Assembly: GCA_016183945.1 (NCBI GenBank) | Contig: JACPDP010000025.1 | Location: forward strand, 29,349 to 53,641 | Direction: 5' to 3' | Source: Magnetospirillum sp. | GTDB lineage: Bacteria; Pseudomonadota; Alphaproteobacteria; Rhodospirillales; Magnetospirillaceae | Length of the DNA stretch: 24,293 nt | Shown: positions 7,369 to 16,000 of the stretch, in pieces | Layout of the letters: each line of letters begins with the position of its first letter | Numbering within the stretch: the stretch's first letter is position 1 | Made by a program: the position numbers and the translations under genes | The notes under the pieces: model-generated | Database searches by the model: none | The model's input: only the letters and a program-made list of their open reading frames with translations | What the model was told of the DNA's origin: nothing

Positions 7369-8320
7369 GGTGTTCCGTGTACCAGTCATAGGCCTGCGTC
7401 ATCCCGGTCTTGAGGTCGGTGGCGGCGCGCCACCCCATGTCGGCCATCCGGCCGACGTCCATCACCTTGCGCGGCGTGCCGTCGGGCTTGGATGTGTCGA
7501 ATTCGAAACGTCCGTGCCAATCCGCCGCTTCGGCGATCAGCTCGGCCAACTGGCGGATGGAGGTCTCGATGCCGGTGCCGATGTTGACATGGGGCTCGCC
7601 GGAATAGTGCGTCATCAGATGGACCAGCCCATCGGCGAGATCCTCGGAGAACAGGAACTCGCGCAACGGCGTGCCGCTGCCCCACAGCTCGACGGTCTCG
7701 GCGCCCGCCACCTTGGCGGCGTGGATCTTCATGATCAGCGCCGCCGCCACATGGCCTTGCGTCAGGTCATAGCGATCGCCCAGGCCGTAGAGATTGGTGG
7801 GCATGGCCGAAATGAAGTCGCAGCCGTACTGGCGGCGATAGGCCTGGCACAGCTTGATGCCGGCGATCTTGGCCACCGCGTACCACTCGTTGGTGGGCTC
7901 CAGCGGGCCGGTCAGCAACTGATCCTCGCTCACCGGCTGCGGCGCCAGGCGGGGATAGATGCAGGACGAGCCGAGGAACAGCAGCTTTTCAACGCCCGTT
8001 TTCCAGGCGGAATGAATGACGTTGGCCGCGATGGCCAGATTGTCATAGAGGAATTCGGCCGGGCGGGTCGAATTGGCCAGGATGCCGCCCACGGTGGCGG
8101 CGGCGACGAACACCGCCTGGGGCCGCTCGGCCGCCATCCAGGCCTCGACCTCGGCCTGGCGGCTGAGGTCCAGCTCGGCGTGGCTGGCGGTGAGGATGTG
8201 GCAGCCTTCGCGGGCCAGGCGGCGGATAATGGCGGCGCCGGCCATGCCGCGATGGCCCGCCACCCACACCCGCTTGCCCGTCAAGGAATACATGTCAACC
8301 GCCTTCGCCCGCGCTGTCAT
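7361..8320 (-). CDS. fcl: GDP-L-fucose synthase (GDP-4-keto-6-deoxymannose 3,5-epimerase/4-reductase)
   Basis: This extended short-chain dehydrogenase converts GDP-4-keto-6-deoxy-D-mannose to GDP-L-fucose with NADPH. The N-terminal nucleotide loop is VWVAGHRGMAGAAIIRRL. VFVAAATVGGILANSTRPAEF is characteristic of the family. LGSSCIYP and YAVAKIAGIKLCQAYRRQYG provide the catalytic Ser and Tyr-x3-Lys. MPTNLYGLGDRYD and GSGTPLREFLFSEDLADG are also family hallmarks. The start at 8320 shares ATGA with the preceding gene's stop (319 residues). A second ATG at 8293 (MYSLTGKRVWVAGH) matches the common family start and has a GAAGGCGG stretch before it, so the true start is ambiguous by nine residues. 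No gmd for its substrate is in this window. Confidence 0.92.
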   Translation of the reverse strand: MTARAKAVDMYSLTGKRVWVAGHRGMAGAAIIRRLAREGCHILTASHAELDLSRQAEVEAWMAAERPQAVFVAAATVGGILANSTRPAEFLYDNLAIAANVIHSAWKTGVEKLLFLGSSCIYPRLAPQPVSEDQLLTGPLEPTNEWYAVAKIAGIKLCQAYRRQYGCDFISAMPTNLYGLGDRYDLTQGHVAAALIMKIHAAKVAGAETVELWGSGTPLREFLFSEDLADGLVHLMTHYSGEPHVNIGTGIETSIRQLAELIAEAADWHGRFEFDTSKPDGTPRKVMDVGRMADMGWRAATDLKTGMTQAYDWYTEHHG

Positions 8321-9285
8321 GGTGGGTAGATGACGCCCCGGCCCCTGTCAAGCGAAGCTGCCATCTCCGCCAGCCCATGGTCGAGGCTGACCGGCGGGCT
8401 CCAGCTCAAGGTGGTTCGGGTCGGCCCGTCGTCGACCTGCAGCGAGCCCAGCAGGCGCGTCACCGCGGCCGTCTTGCCGGTCAGCGTTCCCGCCAGCCTC
8501 AGCAGGGCGGGCGGCACCGGCAGCAGGCGGGCCGGGCGGCCCATGGCGCGGGCGATGCGGCGGATCAGGTCCGGTGTCGAAACGTCTTCGCCGTCGCGCA
8601 CCAGGAAAGTGCGGCCGGGCGCCGCCGGGTGCTCGATGCAGGCCCGCAGCAGGTCGGCCAGATTGCTCAGGCCGACCAGGCTGCGGCGGTTGTCCACCAG
8701 CCCCAGCGGCAGCGGAATGCCGCGGATCACCGCCTTGGTCAACACGGCGAGGTTGCCCTTGGCGCCGGGGCCGTGCACCAGCGGCGGCCGCACCACCACC
8801 AGCTCCAGGCCGGTGCGGGCGGCGATGGCGGCGAGGGCGGCCTCCGCCTCGGCCTTGGCGACGCCATAGGGATCCTTGGGCGCCGGGACGTCGTCGGCGC
8901 GGAACGGGCGGCCGGGCAGGGTGGCCTCGCCGTTGACCTTGATCGAGCTGACGAACACCAGCCGGCGCACCCCGGCGGCCACCGCTTCATCGGCCAGTCG
9001 CACGGTGCCGTCGCGGTTGACGCGCCGGAACACCGCGGCGGGGTCGGCCTCGGTTTCGTCCATGACATGGGCGCGGGCGGCGAGATGGACCACCGCCTCC
9101 ACGCCGTCCAGCGCCTCGGTCCAGTCGGTGTGCGGCCCCAGCTCGGCCACCCGCACCGGGCAGACGGCGGCGGGCAGGGCCACCTCGCGGCGCACCGCCG
9201 CCACCACCTGATGTCCGGCGGCGGCCAGCGCATGGCTGGCGGCGGCGCCGATGAACCCACTCGCTCCGGTGACCAGTATCTTCAT
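8317..9285 (-). CDS. NAD-dependent epimerase/reductase, WbpV-like (UDP-4-keto-sugar reductase, UDP-QuiNAc type)
   Basis: This 322-residue extended SDR has the Rossmann loop LVTGASGFIGAAASHAL at the N-terminus, HLAARAHVMDE, FVSSIKVNG, and the catalytic pair in DPYGVAKAEAE. VVRPPLVHGPGAKGNLAVL is typical of the WbpV/WbpK-like subgroup, which reduces UDP-4-keto-6-deoxy-GlcNAc to UDP-N-acetylquinovosamine or fucosamine. The gene overlaps the preceding WbpL-like transferase by ATGA and the following fcl by ATGA, so all three are probably translationally coupled. The pairing with a WbpL-type transferase is the main reason for the QuiNAc/FucNAc suggestion. The exact stereochemistry cannot be assigned. 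A general UDP-glucose 4-epimerase role is the alternative. Confidence 0.8.
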   Translation of the reverse strand: MKILVTGASGFIGAAASHALAAAGHQVVAAVRREVALPAAVCPVRVAELGPHTDWTEALDGVEAVVHLAARAHVMDETEADPAAVFRRVNRDGTVRLADEAVAAGVRRLVFVSSIKVNGEATLPGRPFRADDVPAPKDPYGVAKAEAEAALAAIAARTGLELVVVRPPLVHGPGAKGNLAVLTKAVIRGIPLPLGLVDNRRSLVGLSNLADLLRACIEHPAAPGRTFLVRDGEDVSTPDLIRRIARAMGRPARLLPVPPALLRLAGTLTGKTAAVTRLLGSLQVDDGPTRTTLSWSPPVSLDHGLAEMAASLDRGRGVIYPP

Positions 9286-10277
9286 GCCTTGTCCCCCCTC
9301 GACCAGCGCTGCAGCAGGGTCAGCAGGCCGGCGACGATCAGCGCCGCCGCCGCGAGGCCAGCCGTGGCCTGCGTTACCGACAACATTGCCGCGCCGATCA
9401 GCAGCAGATTGGCGACCAGCACCGCCAGTGCAACCTGATCATGACGCCGCCCCCCCTGGACGGCGCGCTGGTAGAAGTGGCGGCGATGGGCCTGCCACAC
9501 CGTCTCGCCGTCCTTGAGCCGCCACACAATGGTAATGGTCGCGTCGGCCAGGTAATAGGCGGGCAGGATCAGCGCGGCGGCCAGCTCGCCGGCAGCCGCC
9601 AGCTGGATCAGCAGGCCGCCCAGCAGGAAGCCCAGCGGCACGCTGCCCGAATCGCCCAGGAAGATGCGCGCCGGGTGCCAGTTCCACACCAGGAAGCCGA
9701 GGGCGGCGGCGGTGCAGGCCAGGGCCAGCGGCAGCGTCGCAACGGCGGCGCCCCCCACCAGGACCACGGCGGCGGCGCCGGCCCCGATGCTGGCGGTTTC
9801 GACGCCGCTGATGCCGTCGATGCCGTCCATGAAGTTGAACAGGTTGATGAACCACACCCAGCCCAGCCCGGCCAGCAGGCGATCGGCCCACAGCGGCAGG
9901 GCACCCTGGAATACCGTCACCCCCTCGGGCAGCATCACCAGCGCGCCGCCCGCCATCGCGGCATGGGCCAGCAGGCGCGGCGCCGGCGGCAGGGTGTGGC
10001 GGTCGTCGGCCCATGACGCCGTCAGCAGCACCAGGCCGCCGGCCACCATCACCCAGATCCAGCCGGCCAGCGGCCCCGGCATGGTGGCGAGGAAGGCCCA
10101 GGCCAGCAGCAGCGCCGGTGTCAGCGCCAAGCCGCCGCCGCGCGGGGTGGGCCGCTGGTGGCTGGAGCGTTCGTTGGGATGGTCGAGGATATCATGGCGG
10201 TTCAGCCACGCCAGCAGCGGCCGCATGCCGATGGCGGTGCCGAGGAAGGCGATGGCGGCGGCGCCGGCGGCGATCAT
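9282..10277 (-). CDS. Undecaprenyl-phosphate sugar-phosphate transferase (WecA/WbpL/MraY family)
   Basis: This 331-residue polytopic inner-membrane protein has about ten hydrophobic segments. Family motifs appear in order: HPNERSSHQRPTPRGGG near residue 33, the Asp pair in WADDRHTLPP near 88, FINLFNFMDGIDGISG near 141, NWHPARIFLGDSGS near 203, and the C-terminal cytoplasmic loop AHRRHFYQRA. These enzymes move a sugar 1-phosphate from a UDP-sugar to undecaprenyl phosphate and so start an O-antigen or capsule unit. The TPRGGG version and the downstream WbpV-like gene favour a QuiNAc/Fuc2NAc donor over GlcNAc. It starts seven bases after the stop of the bi-domain oxidoreductase and overlaps the next gene by ATGA. 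Confidence 0.88.
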   Translation of the reverse strand: MIAAGAAAIAFLGTAIGMRPLLAWLNRHDILDHPNERSSHQRPTPRGGGLALTPALLLAWAFLATMPGPLAGWIWVMVAGGLVLLTASWADDRHTLPPAPRLLAHAAMAGGALVMLPEGVTVFQGALPLWADRLLAGLGWVWFINLFNFMDGIDGISGVETASIGAGAAAVVLVGGAAVATLPLALACTAAALGFLVWNWHPARIFLGDSGSVPLGFLLGGLLIQLAAAGELAAALILPAYYLADATITIVWRLKDGETVWQAHRRHFYQRAVQGGRRHDQVALAVLVANLLLIGAAMLSVTQATAGLAAAALIVAGLLTLLQRWSRGDKA

Positions 10278-10284
10278 GGCCGGC

Positions 10285-12432
10285 TCACAGCACCACCCGC
10301 CGTCCCTCGCGCAGCGACTCCAGCACGGCGATGGTGGCCAGCGAGGTTTCCACCAGTTCGGCCTCGTCCACCGGCGCCGGGCCGCCCGCCGCCACCGCGG
10401 CGACGAACGCCTCCAACTCGGCGCGGTGGCCCTTGTCCTGGCCCAGCTTGGCGTTCTCGACCCGGGTGCGGCCGCCCTCGGTGACCGAGAGGCTGAGGAA
10501 GTTGTCGATGCCGACCACCGTTCCGCCAGCGAAACACTCGAAGCGCTCCTTCGAATGCGACGAGTCGCCCAGGGCGGTGTAGACGATGGTGGCCAATCCG
10601 CCGTCGGCGAAGGACAGCGTCACGGTGAGATCGTCGCAGCCGCCATGGGTGGCGCGGGCGGCGTCGGCCTGGACCGCGGTGATGGCGCTGCCCGCCAGGG
10701 TGCGGGCGAGGTCGACGAAGTGGCAGACCTCGCCGAGGATGCGGCCGCCGCCCTCTTCGGCGGCATTGACCCAGCTCTCGGCCGGCAGCGCCCCGGCGTT
10801 GACCCGCAGCAGCAGCATCTTCGGCCCGGCATGGCGGGCGAGCAGGCCCTTGGCCTTGACCGTCATGGGGGCGAAGCGCCGGTTGAAGCCCACCAGGAAG
10901 AAGCCGGCCGAGCCGCTGCGGGCCTCGATCACCTGGGTGAGCTGGGCGCGGTCGAGCGCCAGCGGCTTCTCGACGATCACCGACTTGCCGGCGGCCAGGG
11001 CGCGGGCGGTGAGCTCGGCGTGGTTGGAATGGCGGGTGGCCACCAGCACGGCGTTGATGGCGGGATCGGCCAGCAGCTCGCCGAGATCGGTGGTGCAGTG
11101 GGCGAAGCCGAAGGCGCCCTGGGCGTGCTCGGCGGTCTGGCCGCGGGTGGTGCAGATGGTGCGCAGCGCGACGGCGGGCAGGCGTTTGAGTTCCGGCAGC
11201 AGCACGGTGCGGGCGAAGGCCCCCGCCCCCACCACGCCCAGCACGCAGCGGCCGGCGACCGGCCGCGCCTGGGGCAGCACGGTGCGGGCCGGCTTCGTTG
11301 CGCCTTCGTAACGCAGCACCACGCCGAGGCAGGGCTCGCCGCCGGTCACCAGGCCATAGGCGGCCTCGGCGTCGTCGAAGGCGAAGCGGTGGGTGATCAG
11401 GGCGCCGACGTCGAGCCGCTGCCGCAGGGCCGGGTCCATCAGGCGGACGCATTCCCTGAGATTCTCGGCCTCGGTCCAGCGCACCCAGCCGGCGGGATAC
11501 TTGACGCCGCGGCCCTCGAAGTCGTCGTCGTAGCGTCCCGGGCCGTAGGAGCGCGACACCATCAGCCGCAGTTCCTTCTTCATGAAGGCGGCGTAGGGGA
11601 ATTCGGTGCCGGTCTTGCCCACCATGACCACGGCGGCGCGGTCGCGCGCCAGCTCGGCGGCCAGCTCCAGGGGCTCCGACGACTCGGTGGCGGCGGCGAT
11701 CAGGATGCCGTCGCAGCCCAGGCCGCCGGTCAGCGCCGCCACCGCCTCGGGCAGGCCGGGCTCGCCCAGTTTCCAGGTCAGTTCGGCGCCGGTGCGGCGG
11801 GCGAGATCGAGGCGGGTGGGGTTGACGTCGACGGCGATGACGCGGGCGCCCGACAGGGTCAGCAGTTGGGCGGCCAACTGGCCCACCAGCCCGACCCCCA
11901 GCACCGCGACGGTGTCGCCCAACTGCGGCGCCAGGTTGCGCACGCCGGCCATGGCGATGGCGGCCAGGGTGCCGAAGCAGGCCTGCTCGTCGGGCACGCC
12001 GTCGGGAATGGCGGCGGCCAGGTTGCGCGGCACCACGTTCAGCTCGGCGTGGTTGGCCAGCCCGGCCCCGGCCATGGCGACGCGCTGGCCGACATGGAAG
12101 GCGCCCTCCAGCCCGCTTCCCACCGCCACCACCTCGCCGGCGGCGGAATAGCCCAAGGGCAGCGGCTCGTCGAGACGGGCCATCACCGCCTTGAAGGTGG
12201 ACACCAGGCCGTCGCGGCGGGCCTTATCGAGCACCTTGCGCACCAGATCGGGGCGCTCCTTGGCCTTGCCGGCCAGGCTCTTCTTGGCGAAGTCGATGAC
12301 CATGCGCTCGGTGCCGGCCGAGATCAGCGAGGCCCGCGTCGCCACCAGCAGCGAGCCGCCCTTGGCGCGCGGTTCCGGCACTTCTTTAAGGGCCAGCTTG
12401 CCCGTTTTCGCGCTCTGGATGACTTGCTTCAT
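10285..12432 (-). CDS. Bi-domain oxidoreductase: zinc-type alcohol dehydrogenase fused to Gfo/Idh/MocA domain
   Basis: This 715-residue protein has two dehydrogenase units. Residues ~1-385 resemble a medium-chain dehydrogenase: an N-terminal GroES-like part with SAGTERMVIDFAKKSLAGKA, LGYSAAGEVVAVG, and the nucleotide loop VAVLGVGLVGQLAAQLL. Residues ~400-715 start a second Rossmann fold, LGVVGAGAFARTVLLPELKR, with VLVATRHSNHAEL, VIVEKPLAL and FNRRFAPMTVKAK, typical of Gfo/Idh/MocA enzymes. The Cys/His zinc ligands of classical alcohol dehydrogenases are not obvious, so the first unit may not bind catalytic zinc. Such fusions recur in polysaccharide loci, but their substrate is not established. 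ATG 12432 (MKQVIQSAKTGKL) is the family-like start. The gene is first in its minus operon and divergent from asnB. Confidence 0.88.
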   Translation of the reverse strand: MKQVIQSAKTGKLALKEVPEPRAKGGSLLVATRASLISAGTERMVIDFAKKSLAGKAKERPDLVRKVLDKARRDGLVSTFKAVMARLDEPLPLGYSAAGEVVAVGSGLEGAFHVGQRVAMAGAGLANHAELNVVPRNLAAAIPDGVPDEQACFGTLAAIAMAGVRNLAPQLGDTVAVLGVGLVGQLAAQLLTLSGARVIAVDVNPTRLDLARRTGAELTWKLGEPGLPEAVAALTGGLGCDGILIAAATESSEPLELAAELARDRAAVVMVGKTGTEFPYAAFMKKELRLMVSRSYGPGRYDDDFEGRGVKYPAGWVRWTEAENLRECVRLMDPALRQRLDVGALITHRFAFDDAEAAYGLVTGGEPCLGVVLRYEGATKPARTVLPQARPVAGRCVLGVVGAGAFARTVLLPELKRLPAVALRTICTTRGQTAEHAQGAFGFAHCTTDLGELLADPAINAVLVATRHSNHAELTARALAAGKSVIVEKPLALDRAQLTQVIEARSGSAGFFLVGFNRRFAPMTVKAKGLLARHAGPKMLLLRVNAGALPAESWVNAAEEGGGRILGEVCHFVDLARTLAGSAITAVQADAARATHGGCDDLTVTLSFADGGLATIVYTALGDSSHSKERFECFAGGTVVGIDNFLSLSVTEGGRTRVENAKLGQDKGHRAELEAFVAAVAAGGPAPVDEAELVETSLATIAVLESLREGRRVVL

Positions 12433-12502
12433 GGAATCCCGCCTAGCCCAACCGCCTCCCCAACGGCTATATACGGTCAACTCTCGTCCAGGGGAAAGTC
12501 AC
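12433..12502. promoter_or_regulatory. Divergent intergenic region with possible promoter
   Basis: Seventy bases separate the divergent starts of the bi-domain oxidoreductase (minus) and the first asparagine synthase-like gene (plus), so both operons probably start here. TATATA at 12468-12473 is the only AT-rich patch and would place a plus-strand start site about 20-25 bases before ATG 12503. No convincing -35 box is seen for either direction. AGGGGAAAG just before 12503 looks like the ribosome site. Confidence 0.25.
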
Positions 12503-14254
12503 ATGTGCGGCCTGGCCGCCATTCTCGCCGCCGCCACCGCCGCCCGGCCCGTCGATGCCGCCGAGCTGGTGCGCATCCGTGACCGCATGACGGCGCGCGG
12601 GCCGGACGGCGCCGGGCTGTGGCTGGCCGAGGACGGCCGCGTCGGGCTGGCGCACCGCCGCCTCTCCATCATCGACCTGTCCGATGCCGGCAGCCAGCCG
12701 CTGGCCAGCGCCTGCGGCCGCCTGCGCATCGTCTTCAACGGCGAAATCTATAACTACCAAGCCTTGCGGGCCGAGCTGGAGGCGGCGGGGGTGGCCTTCC
12801 GCTCCCACACCGACACCGAGGTGGTGCTCGAACTCTACCGCCGCCATGGCCGCGCCTGCCTCGGCCGGCTGCGCGGCATGTTCGCGTTTGCCCTGTGGGA
12901 TGCGGACCGGGGCGGCCTGCTGCTGGCCCGCGATCCGTTCGGCATCAAGCCGCTCTATGTCGCCGACGATGGCAAGACCCTGCGCGCCGCCTCGCAGGTC
13001 AAGGCGCTGCTGGCCGGCAGCGCGGTGGACACCGCACCCGACCCGGCCGGCCATGCGGGATTTTTCCTGTGGGGCCATGTGCCCGAGCCGCACACCCTCT
13101 ATCGCGCCATCCGCGCCCTGCCCGCCGGCTCGTGGCTGTGGGCGGGAGCGGGGGGCGAGCGCGCCGAGGGCCGTTTCTTCGACCTGCGCCACGAGCTGAC
13201 GGTCTGTTCCGAACCCGTAACGGACCTGCGCGAGGCCCTGCTCGACAGTATGCGGCACCATCTGGTGGCCGATGTGCCGGTGGGGGTGTTCCTGTCGTCG
13301 GGGCTGGATTCCACCCTGCTGGCGGCCTTGGCGGCGGAACTGTCCGAACAGCCGCCGCGCACCGTGACGCTGGGCTTCGCCGAATTCGGCGGCACCGCCA
13401 AGGACGAGGTGCCGCTGGCCGAGGCGGTGGCGGCGGCCTACGGCACGCGGCATGCGACCGTGCGGGTGACGGCGGCCGATTTCGTCGAGGCCCGGGCACA
13501 GATTCTCGACGACATGGACCAGCCCTCGGTGGACGGCGTCAACACTTGGTTCGTCGCCCGCGCCGCTCGCCAGCAAGGGCTCAAGGTGGCGCTGTCCGGC
13601 CTGGGCGGCGATGAGCTGTTCGCCGGCTACGTGGATTTTCGGCAGATCCCCAAGCTGGCCCATGCCCTGGCGCCGCTGCGGCTGCTGCCGGGCCTGGGCA
13701 AGCTGGTGCGGGTGGCCACGGCGCCGTGGATCGGCCGCGTTGCCTCGCCCAAGACGGCCGGGCTGCTGGAATGGGGCGGCAGCTTCGGCGGCGCCTATCT
13801 GCTCAGGCGGGGCATGTTCATGCCCTGGGAGCTCGGCCGGGTGCTCGATCCCGACATGGCCCGCGAGGGCTGGCGGCAACTGAAGACGCCGCCGACCCTG
13901 GCCGCGGCGGTGGACGGCATCGCCTCCGACCGGCTCAAGGTGACGGCGCTGGAGACGGCGTTCTATATGCGCAATCAGTTGCTGCGCGATTCCGACTGGG
14001 CCGGCATGGCGCATTCGCTGGAAATCCGCACTCCCCTGGTGGATATCGGCCTGTTCCGCGCCGTCCTCCCATTGATCGTCGGCGCCAACCCGCCCGGCAA
14101 GCGCCACATGGCCGCCGCCGCCCGCCCGCCGCTGCCCGGGGCGGTGATGGACAAGCCCAAGACCGGCTTCTTCGTTCCAGTCGCGGAATGGCTGGGCGAG
14201 GCCAATTTGCGCGGCTGGGCCCGTCGCGTGCACACTGAATTTGCGACCGGCTGA
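12503..14254 (+). CDS. asnB: Asparagine synthase (glutamine-hydrolysing)-like amidotransferase, copy 1
   Basis: This 583-residue class II glutamine amidotransferase begins MCGLAAIL, with Cys2 as the N-terminal nucleophile. RGPDGAGLW, AHRRLSIIDLSDAG and FNGEIYNY are the glutaminase signatures. The synthetase half has the ATP pyrophosphatase loop LSSGLDST near residue 265, where the usual SGG is SSG. It also has LSGLGGDELFAGY near 368 and EIRTPLVD near 510. In surface-glycan loci such proteins often amidate a sugar carboxylate rather than make free asparagine, but the acceptor cannot be read here. The start is set by the MCG motif and an AGGGGAAAG stretch upstream. In-frame codons further upstream lie inside the divergent gene. 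It heads a plus operon with a SIS isomerase and wecB. Confidence 0.88.
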   Translation: MCGLAAILAAATAARPVDAAELVRIRDRMTARGPDGAGLWLAEDGRVGLAHRRLSIIDLSDAGSQPLASACGRLRIVFNGEIYNYQALRAELEAAGVAFRSHTDTEVVLELYRRHGRACLGRLRGMFAFALWDADRGGLLLARDPFGIKPLYVADDGKTLRAASQVKALLAGSAVDTAPDPAGHAGFFLWGHVPEPHTLYRAIRALPAGSWLWAGAGGERAEGRFFDLRHELTVCSEPVTDLREALLDSMRHHLVADVPVGVFLSSGLDSTLLAALAAELSEQPPRTVTLGFAEFGGTAKDEVPLAEAVAAAYGTRHATVRVTAADFVEARAQILDDMDQPSVDGVNTWFVARAARQQGLKVALSGLGGDELFAGYVDFRQIPKLAHALAPLRLLPGLGKLVRVATAPWIGRVASPKTAGLLEWGGSFGGAYLLRRGMFMPWELGRVLDPDMAREGWRQLKTPPTLAAAVDGIASDRLKVTALETAFYMRNQLLRDSDWAGMAHSLEIRTPLVDIGLFRAVLPLIVGANPPGKRHMAAAARPPLPGAVMDKPKTGFFVPVAEWLGEANLRGWARRVHTEFATG

Positions 14255-14276
14255 AAATATTGGTAACAACGTGGCC

Positions 14277-14897
14277 ATGAGCTTTCCCGACCGCCCCTAC
14301 GACTCCATTGCCGGCTTCTTCGACGCCTATGCCGGACACCTGGCCGCCGCCGCCGCCTCGGTCTCGCGCGACGCCTTGGATGCGGCGCAACGGCTGCTGG
14401 GCGAGGCCATCGGCCGCGATGCCCACGTCTTCGCCTGCGGCAATGGCGGTTCGGCGGCCATCTCGAATCATCTGGTGTGCGACCACGCCCGCGGCGTCTC
14501 GGCCGATACCGGATTGCGGCCGCGGGTGCACAGCCTGTCGGCCACGGTGGAGATCCTCACCGCCATCGCCAACGACGTCGACTACGCCGAGGTCTTCGCC
14601 CACCAGCTCAGGCTGCTGGCGCGGCCGGGCGACGTGCTGGTGACCATCAGCTCGTCGGGGAACTCGGAGAACGTGGTGCGGGCCATCGCCTGGGCCAAGG
14701 CCAACGGCATGACCACCATCGCCATGACCGGCTTCAGCGGTGGGCGCAGTGCCGCCCTGGCCGACGTCAATCTGCATGTGGGCGCCGATAATTACGGCGT
14801 GGTCGAGGACCTGCACCAGTCGCTGATGCATGTGCTGGCCCAGTACATCCGTCTGGCCCGCATGCCGGTGGCGCTGGTCCCCGAGCGGACCTTCTGA
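14277..14897 (+). CDS. SIS-domain sugar-phosphate isomerase, GmhA-like but with altered metal-site residues
   Basis: This 206-residue single-SIS protein contains CGNGGSAAISNHLVCDHARG and ISSSGNSENVVRAIAWAKANG, the two sugar-phosphate loops of phosphoheptose isomerases. Near the C-terminus it has VVEDLHQSLMHVLAQYIRL. Aligned by eye with the gmhA product at 1454, the His and final His are kept, but the metal-site Glu is Asp and the Gln is Glu. The substrate may therefore differ from sedoheptulose 7-phosphate. ATG 14277 (MSFPDRPYDSIAGFF) is preferred. Upstream TTG and GTG codons in frame give no family-like sequence. It lies 22 bases after asnB and two bases before wecB. Confidence 0.85.
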   Translation: MSFPDRPYDSIAGFFDAYAGHLAAAAASVSRDALDAAQRLLGEAIGRDAHVFACGNGGSAAISNHLVCDHARGVSADTGLRPRVHSLSATVEILTAIANDVDYAEVFAHQLRLLARPGDVLVTISSSGNSENVVRAIAWAKANGMTTIAMTGFSGGRSAALADVNLHVGADNYGVVEDLHQSLMHVLAQYIRLARMPVALVPERTF

Positions 14898-14899
14898 CC

Positions 14900-16000
14900 A
14901 TGGCGCCCCGCTCGGTGCTCTGCGTGGTGGGGGCGCGGCCCAATTTCATGAAGGTGGGGCCGCTGATTCCCGCCCTCGCGGCCTGCGGTCTGGCGGCGCC
15001 CCTGGTCCATACCGGCCAGCACTACGACGTGGCGATGAACGACCGCTTCTTCGCCGAGCTCGGTCTGCCGCAGCCCGACGTCAACCTTGAGGTCGGCTCC
15101 GGCAGCCACGCGGTGCAGACCGCCGAGATCATGCGCCGCTTCGAGCCGGTGCTGGACGAACTGGCGCCGACGGCGGTGCTGGTGGTGGGCGACGTCAACT
15201 CCACCATCGCCTGCGCCCTGGTGGCGGCCAAGACGGGCATCACCGTGGTGCATGTCGAGGCCGGCCTGCGCAGCTTCGACCGCACCATGCCGGAAGAGAT
15301 CAACCGGGTGCTGACCGACCAGATCTCCAATCTCCTCTTCACCACCGAGGCCGGCGCGCTGGCCAATCTGGTCCGGGAAGGCGTCGACCCCGCCCGGGTG
15401 TTCCTGGTCGGCAACGTCATGATCGACACCCTGGTGGCCAATCTCGGCCGCGCGGTGCCCGCCGCCGCGACGCTGGCGGCGCACGGGGCGGCTTTTTCGA
15501 GCGGCTACACCCTGGTAACGCTGCATCGGCCGTCCAATGTGGATGATCCCGTGGCCTTGGCCGGGCTGGTGGGCTGCCTGGCGGAGATGGCGGCCGAGGC
15601 GCCGGTGGCGTTCCCCATGCATCCCCGCACCCGCGCCCGCATCGCGGCGGCCGGGCTGGCCGATCGTCTGGCCGGCCCCAACATCGCCCTGCTTCCCCCC
15701 GCCGGCTATCTGGAGATGCTGGGACTCATGCGCTCGGCCCGCCTGGTGGTCACCGATTCGGGCGGCATCCAGGAAGAGACCACGGCGCTGGGGGTGCCCT
15801 GCCTGACGGTGCGCGACAACACCGAGCGCCCGATCACCGTCACCGACGGCACCAACACCCTGGTGGGCACCGATCCGGCCAGGGTGCTGGCGACGTTCCG
15901 CGACACCCTCGCCACCGGCGGCAAGGCCGGGCGCATCCCCGATTTGTGGGACGGCCACTCGGCGCCGCGCATCGCCGCCGTGTTGGCGGACAGGCTTTAG
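14900..16000 (+). CDS. wecB: UDP-N-acetylglucosamine 2-epimerase, non-hydrolysing
   Basis: This 366-residue protein has the GT-B-like fold of WecB/MnaA, which interconverts UDP-GlcNAc and UDP-ManNAc in the cytoplasm. Signatures in order are VVGARPNFMKVGPLI at the N-terminus, LVHTGQHYDVAMNDRFF near residue 35, VVGDVNSTIACALVAAK near 95, VHVEAGLRSFDRTMPEEINR near 116, VTLHRPSNVDD near 203, and VTDSGGIQEETTALGVPCLT near 284. The final helix region is intact. The start is two bases after the preceding stop. Its stop overlaps the stop of the opposite-strand O-antigen ligase by three bases. UDP-ManNAc, or the uronate made from it, probably feeds the polysaccharide built by the neighbouring genes. 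Confidence 0.92.
   Translation: MAPRSVLCVVGARPNFMKVGPLIPALAACGLAAPLVHTGQHYDVAMNDRFFAELGLPQPDVNLEVGSGSHAVQTAEIMRRFEPVLDELAPTAVLVVGDVNSTIACALVAAKTGITVVHVEAGLRSFDRTMPEEINRVLTDQISNLLFTTEAGALANLVREGVDPARVFLVGNVMIDTLVANLGRAVPAAATLAAHGAAFSSGYTLVTLHRPSNVDDPVALAGLVGCLAEMAAEAPVAFPMHPRTRARIAAAGLADRLAGPNIALLPPAGYLEMLGLMRSARLVVTDSGGIQEETTALGVPCLTVRDNTERPITVTDGTNTLVGTDPARVLATFRDTLATGGKAGRIPDLWDGHSAPRIAAVLADRL

Noticed and set aside
9664..12582. A very long plus-strand open frame (about 970 codons)
   Set aside because: It lies antisense to the WbpL-like and bi-domain genes, is His/Gln/Gly-rich low-complexity sequence and shows no domain. It is a GC-rich shadow.
12467..14278. A 603-codon minus-strand frame opposite the first asparagine synthase
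   Set aside because: It is a low-complexity antisense shadow of a well-supported gene.
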